Origin: Sequoia sempervirens
Lineage: Eukaryota; Streptophyta; Pinopsida; Cupressales; Cupressaceae
Direction: 5' to 3'
NCBI GenBank assembly: GCA_007258455.2
Contig: VDFB02047230.1
Location: 161,022,635 to 161,086,634 of the forward strand
DNA length: 64,000 nt
A program made the translations under genes and the position numbers. Positions 43,917-54,331 of this stretch are shown piece after piece (position 1 is the stretch's first letter; each line of letters starts with the position of its first letter). The notes below the pieces were generated by a model. The model had not been told where the DNA came from, did no database searches, and saw only the letters and a program-made list of their open reading frames with translations.

Positions 43917-44298
43917 GAGAGAAATGGCAGAAATATTATGTTATCATTAAGATGAAAGAATGCCAAATTGAATATGGAAAAGTACATATGAGGCCTTGCT
44001 TATATAGGCAAGGTGGTGAAAATACATCCAAGAGGTGCATTAACTCCTACTACCCATAAAAGGTGGGAGGTTTTACCTACTTGGTAAATGACAAAACGTG
44101 TGGCATAACCTCCTCAAGTGAAGACAAGAGAGAGGTGGCACAACAAGCCAAAAGAGGATGTGTAACTCAACTACCCATATGTGGGGAGAGTGACACATGT
44201 AGCTGTTGTATTTTGCCACATGTCCTCATATTAACCACTCTAAATAAACCTAAGCAAGCTTAAATAATATGTGTAGGAAAAATAAATATTCCCTAACA
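43917..44298 (-). promoter_or_regulatory. LTR-like promoter region upstream of the 386-codon frame
   Basis: On the - strand this begins at 44298 with TGTTAGGGAATATTTA, a Copia-style LTR start, and carries TATATAAG at about 43999-44009. The TATA sits inside a dyad with 6-bp arms CCTTGC (43994-43999) and GCAAGG (44008-44013). No primer-binding site follows, so the LTR identity is tentative. Confidence 0.45.
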
Positions 44299-44869
44299 TA
44301 AGGAAATTAAAAACCTACACTAACAATTAATCCATTGTCTCTTGAATTCTATGGCTTGTTGGGATTGACCATTGTGGATTAATTGGTATTCAACTTGACT
44401 AGCAAGCATATTAAGGTGAATGGAAGACATGGTGGTGAGGTTATGATGAAAGGTGGAGTAAGAATAAGGTATGCAAGATGTGGAATGAAGGGATGGAATA
44501 GTATGACTTAGTATGAAGGCTAAAACCTCTAGTAAACCTAAGACACAATTGCTAATGAAACTAAGATAGGTATATCAACTAATCTGATTATCAATGACCT
44601 TAGGTAAAGCAAAGACTAATAAGATGTGTTGAAAACATTCCAAGACCTAAAATAATCTTCCACATTACACCCAATCAAGAGTAGATATATATTTACTAGC
44701 TAAAAAGATACAAGGGTAAGTGGAGAAAGGATTTCTTTTGGGGGAGAAGAGGACAAAGTTGTGAAGGATTTCACCCATTTATGTGTGTTTTTTATCAAAT
44801 TAATATTGCTAATTATATCAATATATATATTTAGCCAATAGGCTATTTGTGTGAACTTTGGTCAGAATT
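44299..44869. other. spacer, nothing recognised
   Basis: No coding signal or clear repeat. Confidence 0.5.
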
Positions 44870-47800
44870 TTCATCAGCCTTCCTAGTTTTTAAGCCTTTT
44901 GGCATTAGGATTCCAGTTGGGAAAAAGGTGGTGGATTATTTTTTGATTTTTAAATAAAAAGAATTTGGAACACCAATAGAGAAGGCCAATGAAATGGCAT
45001 CAACATTAATTGTCGTATGGTTTCCGTGTAGTGGCTATGGTTGTAACACCTACCTTTTAAATCCTCAAAAAACATAGCGAATGTCTACATAATTTTTGAT
45101 AAGGCATTGTTGGGTGTCATTCTTTGGCTTTATCTTGTTGTTGAAGATAGTTGTGAGGGAGGGGGGAAAGCTTTTGTGAAGGTGCAAGTGTGATCATTGG
45201 TTGTAAAATTTATGTGAAGGTGGTTGGAGGTTATTTTATGTTTTTTGCATGGGGTGATGGTTGTAAAAGAAGTACAAAAGTGTCAGTTGTGATAATTCTT
45301 TGCCTATTTTTTGTAGGCGATGGAGAAAGAAGGGAGTAGAGAGAAAGAAAGTGGGAATAGGTGCATTTGAAGCAAGCGGGAAGAGGTGCATATTGAAAAA
45401 TTTGTTTCTTGAGTTATTTGAAAACGATTTATGTTATTTTCCAAAGGGCATTGTTGATTGTTGTTTTATAGCTTAAGCTATATTGTTTCATTTATGGTTT
45501 TTGTATAGTCACGATGGGTGGAAGGAAATATTGTTTGTTTTTGTGTTGGTTTGTTACTGTAAATTTGTGTGTTTTTTGTGGGTTTTTTCATCTGGTTCAC
45601 TGTTGAAACCAATATTGTTTATGGTCTCCATGTAGTCGCGGTGGGTGGAAGGAAATATTGATTCTTTGTGTGTTGGTTTCTCACTGTGAATTCATGTATT
45701 TTTTGTCAATTTTTTCATCTATGTCACTGTTGAAACCAATATTGTTTCATTTATGGTTCACGTTTGTGGTGAAGGTTTTAAATTGGTTTGTTACTATGAG
45801 CTTTTTATGTTTTGTGGGTTTTTCATTTGGGTCACCATTGAAACCAATATTTTGTGGTGATGGTTGCAACACAATGAAATAGTTAATGTTATATAGTTTA
45901 TGTTCTTTTCCATAAGGAAGTGTTGATTGTTGTTCTCTAGCTTAGGCTATATTGTTTCCTTTTGAATAAGGTTCTGTTGAAAAAAGACTATATAGTTTGT
46001 TGAAACGAAAATTGTTTGGTTTATGGTTTGAATTTTGTGGCGATGATTTTGTATGGGTTTGTTACTACAAATTTTTGTGTTTTGTGGGTTTTCCCATCTA
46101 GGTGACTGTTGATACCAATATTGTTTGATTTATGGCTTTCGTTTTGTGGTGATGCTTGCAATTCTATAGCTTAGGCTATATTGTTACATTTATGGCTTTT
46201 GTTTTGTGTGAATGGTTGCAAAATAGTTAATGTTGTGTGTTTTTTGTGAGTTTTTTCATTTGGGTTACTGTTGAAACCAATATTGATTCATTTATGGTTC
46301 ATTTTTGGTGGTGATGTTCTTGAATTGGTCTATTACTACGAGCTTTTTTTTGTTTTGTTGGTTTTTCATTTGGGTCACTGTTGAAACCAATATTTTGTGG
46401 TGATGGTTGCAATGCAATGAAATAGTTAATGTTATACAGTTTGCGTTGTTTTCCATAAGGCAGTGTTGATTGTTGTTCACTGGCTTAGGGTATATTGTTT
46501 CCTTTTCGATAAGGTTTTTTTGAAAAAAGACTATATAGTTTGTTGAAACCAATATTGTTTGATTTATGGTTTGGATTCTGCGACAATGGTTTTACATGGG
46601 TTTGTTATTGTGATTTTTAGTGTTTTGCAGGTTTCCCATCTAGGTGGTTGTTGATACCAATATTATTTCATTTATGCCTTTCATTTTGTGGTGATGGTTG
46701 CATTGCAATAAAATAGTTAATGTTGTTTTGCATAAGGCATTGTTGACTGTTGTTGTCTACCTTAGGCTATATTGTTTCATTTATGGCTTCCATTTAGTGT
46801 GAATGGTTGCAACGCAGTAAAATAGTCAATGTTATAGACTTTATATTGTTTTCCATAGGGCATTGTTGACCCCAGTTTTTAAGCCTTCTAGTGCTCGGAT
46901 TCCCGTTGGGAAAAAAGGTGGCAGATTGTTTTTTGATTTTCAAATTGAAAGTGTTTGTTGTGCCGATAGAGAAGGCCAACAAAATGGCATCAATATTAAT
47001 TGTTGTACGGTTTATGTGTAGTTGTGATGGTTGTAAGTAATAGTTTCCTTTTAAAGCCTTGGAAAACATAGCGAATGTCTACACAATTTTTGATAGGGCA
47101 TTGGTTTATAGCTATATTGTTTCCTTTCTGATAAGGTCCTGTTGAAAAAATGAATTTCCTAGGGTGTTGAAACCATTATTGTTTCATTTTAGGTGTCAGT
47201 ATGTATGTCTGTATATTCATTTCCTACATGTATCTTTGAGGTGATGCATTTATCTAAATGTGGATATGTCCAACTTTTAATATCAATATAGTTATTTTCT
47301 CCTTGTCTGGTTTGATTGCCAGATACTCTTATATCTCCACAATTGTTGCTCGTTATTTTGAATGTTTATATGTATGTGTGGGTGTGTATGTGTGTATATG
47401 GTCATTTCTGATAAGGTGTTGTTGAACAAAGAATTTTCTAGGTTGCTTTTGGAGCCATTATTATTTCATTTAAGGCTTCTATTTTGTGGTGATGGTTGCA
47501 GTGCTATAGAGTTTATATTATTTCATTTATGGCTTCCATTTTGTGTCAATGGTTGCAACGCAGTAAAGTAGTTAATGTTATAGAGTTTATGTTGTTTTCC
47601 ATAGGGCATTTTGAGTGTTGTTCTCTAGCTTTGGCTATATTGTTTCACATTTGATTCACATTACAATAGTAAATTTTATAAAGTTTATGTTGTTATCCAT
47701 AAGGAATTGTTGACTCCTGGCCTATACCTTTGGCTATATTGTTTCCTTTCTAATAAGGTGTTGTTGGATAAAAGTATTTCCTAGCTTGCTGTTGAAGCCA

Positions 47801-48780
47801 TTATTGTCTCATTTAGGGTGTGAGTGTGTATGTCTGCATATGCATTTTGTACATGTATCTTTGAGGTCATGTTTTTATCTATATATAGATATGTCCAATT
47901 TTTAATATCAATATAGTTATTTGCTTCTTGTCTGGTTTGATTTCCATGTACTCTTACATTTGCAAAATTGGTATTTTCTATTCTCAATGTTTATATGTCA
48001 TTATTGAGTGTTGTTCTCTAGCTTTGGCTCTATTGTTTTGTATTTGATTTTAAATACAGTAGTATATGTCATAGAGTTTATGTTGTTATCCATAAGGCAT
48101 TGTTGACTATTGGTCTATAGCTTTGGAAATATTGTTTCCTTTTTGATAGGGTTCTATTGGAAAAAAGAATTTCCTAGGTCTCTCTTCAGACCATTATTGT
48201 TCCATTTACTATGTGAGTGTGTATGTTTGCATATGCATTTTCTACATGTATCTTTGAGGTTATGCATTTATCTATATATAGATATGTCAAGATTTTTTAT
48301 ATCAATATGGTTGTTTGCTTCTTGTCTAGTTGGATTGCCACATAGTGTTATATTTGCACAATTGGTGTTTGCTATTTGAATGTTTATATGTATGTGTGTA
48401 TATGGTCATTTCCGATAAGGTGTTCAACAAATAATTTTCTATGTTGCTATTGAAACCATTATTGTTTCATTTGAGCCTTATGTTTTGTGGTTATGGTTGC
48501 AACACTATATAGTTTACGTTATTTTCCATAACATTGTTGAAAGTTGTATGCTAGCTTTGGCTATATTGTTTCATTTTTAAATGCAATTAAATAGTGCATT
48601 TTATACAGTTTATTTTTTTTATTCATAAGGCATAGTCAACTATTGTTTGTGGCTTTGGCTACATTGTTACATTTTTTATAAGGCATTGTTCAAACCAATA
48701 TTGTTTCATTTATGCTTTCCATGTGGTGTTGATGGCTGCAAGACAATTTAATAGCTATAAATGCTGATACATAGATTAAA
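44870..48780 (+). repeat. field of degenerate direct repeats
   Basis: Roughly a dozen copies of a composite unit. Recurring words are ATAAGGCATTGTTGA, TTGTTCTCTAGCTT, GGCTATATTGTTTC and GTGGTGATGGTTGCAA, spaced irregularly from about 90 to 500 bp. Two longer direct copies, with the core GAGAAGGCCAA and CATAGCGAATGTCTACA, lie at about 44872-45110 and 46868-47105. A TG-rich stretch is at 47362-47400. No terminal repeats or coding capacity are seen. It may be a decayed satellite or a nest of small non-autonomous elements. Confidence 0.75.
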
Positions 48781-49039
48781 TAGCACAACATAACTATATA
48801 ACCAAACCACATAAAATAAAATGAGGCCCATAGAGTAAAAGCAATAAAAAACTATAAACGACATAAAAAATACAAAAGAAAAGAAGTGTATCATTTTTTT
48901 TTAAAACATTATAAGTTGGTGTCCATTGTATTAATATATAACCAATTAAATGCATGTGTTTGTTGCTGTGAATTCTTTTGTTAGTAAAGTTGAGTATATA
49001 TGGATGTTGTCTACATATAATTTCACATACATACATATC

Positions 49040-51372
49040 TGCACATAGGAAAAGAAAAAGGAAAGACTACAATAGATGGTAAAACCTTAAGAGCACAAAA
49101 AATTCATAGTAACAAACCCAATCAAAACCATCGCCACAAAAAGCAAACCATAAATCAAACATATTGGTTTCAACAAATGATATAGTCTTTTCTAGAGGAC
49201 AATCAATAATGCGTATATATGTGCATCTAATTTCATATATATATATATATATAGCATGTCAGATGCATATGTAGGAATATGTTGCTTGGAAATATATAGA
49301 CACAAAAAGTATGTGTTACTTTTCTTGTGCTTCATTTCTCTTTCATTGTGTGTAGATATGTATGCATGTGAAATTAGATGTAGACAACATTCATATATAC
49401 TGCTCTCCATGTTTATTGTTTGGGGAAACTGAAGTTAAATACACCTTTTTAGCTATTATTTCTTTTAGCCTCAAAAAAGGAGTTAGAATGGTAGGTTGTA
49501 TAGTAAGTGCAATTGATAAGGAACATTGATTTCACCATTGGTTAGAGTGGTGGGCAATGTATGTGCTATTTTGTAGTAGGTCTACATACATTGTCCACCA
49601 ACGTATTCAATGGTGATATCAATGTTTATTGTTACACTTAATATACATGCTCTCATGGATATGAGTGTTGGCTGCATCTAATTTTGCAAATATACATATC
49701 TGCACATAGGGAAAATTATATGGCACACAACAAAACAAGGAAAAACAACATGAATTGTATAACATTAACTATTTTATTGCATTGCAACCATCACCACAAA
49801 ATGGAGGCCATAAATAAAACAACATTGGTTACAACAGTGGCCCAGATGGAAAAACCCATAAAACACAAAAATTCATAATAACAAACCCATGCAAAATCAT
49901 CGCCACCAAATGCAAACCAACAAAAAAGATACATTGGTTGCCACTGTCAGCAATGGTGAAACCGATGTTTGTTATTGCACTTAATATAGTTTGGAAAGCT
50001 GATAGAGAAGGCCAATGAAATTAAAATGGTGAGAGGCATGAACATTAATTGTTGTATGGTTTCTGTCAAGTGGCAATGGTTGAAAAGTATAAAAATAGTG
50101 CCTGTTCTTATCGATAAGGCATTGGTGGTTGTTAACCCATGGCTTTAGCGGTGCTACTCCTCAATGCATATACACATACAATTACAGACACATATCTACA
50201 CACATTTGTATGAACATGTTCTGTGCACTCAAAAAATTCAATTGCATACATATATGTTTATCTATATGGTATGTAGATGTATACATGCAAGTAGACATGT
50301 CCACAAGCATATGTAAGAACAACTAGAAATATTGATACATTGTGTTGAATTGTGTGATTAAACTTGTACCTTTAGAAAAAATCATTGTTTTGGCTCACAA
50401 CTTTGATAGCAGGCAAAGCCACATAACAACACTCAACAATGCCTCATTGGAAATTGCACAGACTTTTGCTATGTTTCCTGGGGTTTAAAATGGCAGGTGT
50501 TATTACAATCGCCACTACACAGAAACCACACAACAATTAATGCCGACACCACAATGGAGAGCTTCTATACAACTGTTTCCACTACACAAAAGCCATACAA
50601 CAATCAATGTTGATGCCACAATGGTGAGCTCCTAGTTGCAAAAGCAATACATGGAAGCCATAAATCAAACAATATTCATATTAACAAATAATATAGTCTT
50701 TTTCTGAACAACACCTTATCAAAAATTGAAACAATATAGCCTTCTCAACAACACCTTATTGAAAATAGAAAAATGTACCCTAAGATAGAGTGCAACAATC
50801 AAGAATTCCTTATGGAAATCAACATAAACTGTATAATGTTCATTATTTTCTTGTGTTGCAACCATATTGACAAAACATAAGCAATGAATCAAAAATTCTT
50901 TTACCCACCAGTACCTTATCAATAATGAAACAATATAGCTAAGGCTAGAGAACAATAAACATCAATGCCTTATCGAAAACAAGATAAAGTGTGTAAGATT
51001 AACTATTTTATTGTGTTGCAACCATCATCACAAAACAATAGATACATACATATCTGCACGTAGGGAATGATAGGCTGTATTTTAAATGTTATATGGAATA
51101 GTGATGTCATAATTGATCGTAGTGATGGGAAATGCCTTGTTTTGTTGTGTTTCACTTTATTTCTCCAATGTGCAGATATGTTTGTATGCCATACTAGATG
51201 CAAACAATATTGATACATACTGAGACATCCTTTGAATGATAATTTGTATTTTAAGTATTGTATGGAACATTGATGCCCCCATTGATTACAGTGATGGACA
51301 ATGTATTTTCCCTATGTGCATATATGTATGTATGTCATAGTAGATGCAAACAACATTGATACATTTTGATTC
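49040..51372 (-). repeat. the same repeat family, mostly inverted
   Basis: After about 49 kb the words appear mainly as reverse complements: GAAACAATATAGC, CAACAACACCTTAT, TTGCAACCATCACCACAAAA and AACAAACCCATGCAAAATC. One block in the first orientation remains at 49985-50150. A TATCTGCACATAGG word recurs at 49038, 49698 and 51050. Two adjacent direct copies with GATGCAAACAA end near 51230 and 51372. Confidence 0.7.
49234..49253 (+). repeat. (AT)n microsatellite
   Basis: About ten AT dinucleotides within the repeat field. Confidence 0.9.
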
Positions 51373-51377
51373 CTATG

Positions 51378-52308
51378 TGTAGACACTTAAATTTGAACAC
51401 TTACATTTGTCCAAATTTATCCCTTTTTGTCTAAATATCCTCTTATTTGCATTAATTAAGTAATTTTGCTATTATTTAATTAATACCCTTAAATTCCTCT
51501 AAATCCCTAAGGTATTTGGTTGAATAAATAAATACCTTACCCTTTATTCCTTTCCTTCAAGGAATTAAATAAATAATCCATTTATTTAATTCCCTTTATC
51601 TCTCATCCACTCACCTAATCCTAATCCACTTCCTAATCCCATCATTAGGGATGTACACATTCCTAATCCATGATTAAGATGTGTCGCATCCTCCAAATTT
51701 TGCAAGTTATCTCCTAATCCTCATTAGCCACTTAACCTTCCCTTAATCGTTGATTAGCTAGTCTAACCAACCCCTTAGTCGACTCTCCCCATTCCCCAAG
51801 GAATTTTTAATTCCTTTTTGTCTTCCCAAGGTGTTTTTTGAGGAATTTTTAATTCCTGTCATCTACCAAGGAATTTTTAATTCCTTTTGTCTTCCCAAGA
51901 TCCTTTTTAAGGAATTTTTAATTCCTCTCTCATCTCCCAAGGAATTTTTAATTCCTTTTGTCTTCCCAAGATCCGTTTTGAGGAATTTTTAATTCCTCTC
52001 TCATCTCCCAAGGATTTTTTTAATTCCTTTTATCTTTCCCAAGGAATATTTAATTCCTTTTATTATCCCCATGCACATTAAAAAGGAATTTTTAATTCCT
52101 TTAGTCAACTCTTCATCTCAGCCCTTGATCTTTTTCCCTCTTTCAATCTCCACCATCCATTTGATCTCCCTAGGTTAAATGGCTAACACTTAGCCATTTT
52201 TGGTCTCCATTCTTGCATTCTTCTCACACACACACTCTCAAGCATTCATCCAACCCTAACCATAAGAACTCATCATCTCCATCTTTCAAGCTACCCATCT
52301 TGCATCCA
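51378..52308 (+). mobile_element. LTR of a Ty3/gypsy-type element, cut by the gap
   Basis: It starts TGTAGACACTTAAATTTGA, closely like the LTR at 18896. No polypurine tract precedes it, so it is probably a 5' or solo LTR. U3 carries AT-rich sequence and nine palindromes (51799-52100). The sequence at 52200-52308 resembles the leader-proximal part of an LTR. The end is lost in the N run. Confidence 0.65.
51799..52101 (+). repeat. array of nine GGAATTTTTAATTCC palindromes
   Basis: Copies start near 51800, 51842, 51870, 51911, 51941, 51982, 52011, 52043 and 52085. Most are perfect inverted repeats with 6-bp arms and a 3-base centre. Spacers are TC-rich (TTTTGTCTTCCCAAG and CTCTCATCTCCCAAG), giving a 70-bp higher-order unit in the middle of the array. 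Confidence 0.9.
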
Positions 52309-52408
52309 NNNNNNNNNNNNNNNNNNNNNNNNNNNNNNNNNNNNNNNNNNNNNNNNNNNNNNNNNNNNNNNNNNNNNNNNNNNNNNNNNNNNNNNNNNNN
52401 NNNNNNNN
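52309..52408. other. assembly gap (100 N)
   Basis: Exactly 100 N. It lies inside or at the end of an LTR, as does the first gap. Confidence 0.98.
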
Positions 52409-53340
52409 GCCCATGTTGGATGGTTGGCTTGGAAAAGTTGCTAAGTGTTTGAAACTTCCTCTTCAGCATATGAAAGGCGCCTTGTCATGAATGAAGGTGA
52501 GGAAAATTTTCTAAGGCGTAGAAGTTCCTACAGGACCCCCTAGATGTGCCCTTGATGGATATGGAACTAGAAAATTTTCTAAGTGAAAATTCCTGTAGAG
52601 GGTCCCAAATGCGCCCAAGTTGGCTGGTGGCTAAGGAAAAAAGTTGCTAAGTGGTAAAAGTTCCTCCTCCACCCCTTGAATGCACCCTCATCAAGGAAAG
52701 TTTCTAAGGCAAATTAAGATTCCTCCATGACCCCTCAAATGTGCTCATATTGGAAAGGTGCTTGAAAAATTTATCTAAGGCGTGAGAATTCCTCGATACT
52801 CCAAATGCGTCCAACTCCAAGAGGCATGAAGGAAAAGTCATTAAGTGTTGCAGTATTCCTGCTTGACCCCTCAAATGCACCCATATTGGAGATGGCTCTA
52901 GGAAAGTTTCTTAGTATGATAAAATTCCTCCACCACTAGCTAAATGTGCCCAAGTTGATGGGCTAGCATGGAAAATTTATCTAAGGAAAATTAAAATTCT
53001 TCCTTGACCCCTCAAATGCGCCCATATTGAAGTTGGCCATGGAAAAATTCTAAGTGTTAAGAATTCCTCCTCTATACTTGAAATGCGCCCATCTTGGCCT
53101 AGTAAAGGACAAAGCTTATGAAGATTTCCTCCTCAATATGTCAAATGTGCCCAAGCTAGCATAGAAGAAGACAAAATATTTGATTTTATAAGCTAGAAAA
53201 ATATGCCCAACCTTGGGAAGGGATGAGGAAATTTTCTAAGGCATATATGAATTGGCAGAGGAGTCAAAATGCGCCAACTTCATGAAGTTGAATAAATTTT
53301 TTCAAGGCAAAGCAAAAGAAAAATAAATACGCCCAGAGAT
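52409..53340 (+). repeat. minisatellite with AAATGCGCCCA core, + copy
   Basis: About 13 degenerate units of 55-78 bp, each with an AAATGCGCCCA-like word (for example near 52610, 52680, 52867, 53015, 53088), a TTGG word, then GGAAAATTTTCTAAGGC and ATTCCTCC. The reverse complement of the same array is at 59580-60300. It has no coding frame and looks like the leader or intron of a transposon. Confidence 0.8.
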
Positions 53341-54330
53341 GAAGAATGAAGATGAACTTTGATGACAATGTTTTTCTAAGGTATAGAGTTCAAAAAATTA
53401 AATGTACCCCTTCATAGTGATACACATGAATTTGTCATTTTCTGAAGGGAATTTTCTTCTGGGTACTGGATATCTTCGACAAGGGATTGATTTTAAAATT
53501 TTCCACACTTTGCCAAGGATTTCAAGATGAATATTTTTGATGGGAGCTTGAATAATGAAATTTCCTAAGGAAATTTAAAATTTTACTAAGGCAAGAAGGA
53601 AAAAGTGTTGTTAGAAATAAAATGCCTTGACTTGTGCCTAGATAATTTTTGATCAAGTTCTTGAGGAGAATAATCTTCCCGAGCCAAAGTTGGATTGAAT
53701 AGCAAAGCGAATGCCTTAGTTGGTGAAACGAATTTCTTAAGGGAGCCATTGAATTTAACATTTTCAGAAGGTGATTTTAAAATGCTAAAGTAAAGTATGC
53801 CTAGACCAGTGGAGATGAATCTTTTGAAAATCTAGAAGGTCAAATATTCCAGACGCCAGATGCCAAGTGTTACAGCTGCCTGAGGAGGGAAATTCAAATT
53901 CCTGCAGTGGAGTAGTGGAAATTAATAACTCAGCTGAAATTAACTTCTTCTACAATTTGACTTGGCTATATGAGCTGTGAAGTTTTGTTATTTTCTCCGT
54001 CAGCTGGCAAAGTCGACTTTGATGCTTTGAGGTGAAGAAGATTGCAGTGTGAGGAAAGTTGAGGGTGAAGAAATTCGAAGTTGAGTTTTGAGGAGAGAAG
54101 TTTGAAGTTGCTGAAGTAAGCTTGGGTCGAATTTCTCCTAAGTGCTGGAGAGTGTATTGCTGCAAGTAAATCTTCTAAGTGTTGAGAATTCAAAGTTGTT
54201 GTAGGAGGTGTTGAGGTTTGAAGTTGAAATTTAGTGCTGAAGCTTCTCATTTTTGAAAATCTGCTGGCAGCCCCGATGTTATTTTATTTTTCTAAGTTAA
54301 ATTTCTAATGACTATCTTTTGTTTTTGCAG
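53341..54330 (+). other. leader or intron upstream of the unknown gene, with 3' splice site
   Basis: Homologous, inverted, to 58480-59000; both have the TTCTTCTGGGTACTG word. It ends in a good plant 3' splice site: a TTTCTAATG branch-like word at 54302, a T-rich stretch, and TTTTTGCAG at 54322-54330, two bases before the ATG of the next gene. The matching 5' splice site is not identified on this copy. Confidence 0.5.
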
Positions 54331-54331
54331 A

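Noticed and set aside
49234..49253. Regulatory TATA cluster
   Set aside because: A plain (AT)n microsatellite within degenerate repeats.
51799..52101. CRISPR-like array
   Set aside because: Repeats are 15-bp palindromes with unequal, repetitive spacers inside a plant LTR.
52409..53340. CRISPR-like or satellite array
   Set aside because: Units are degenerate, spacers are not unique, and the inverted copy lies in the same transposon context.
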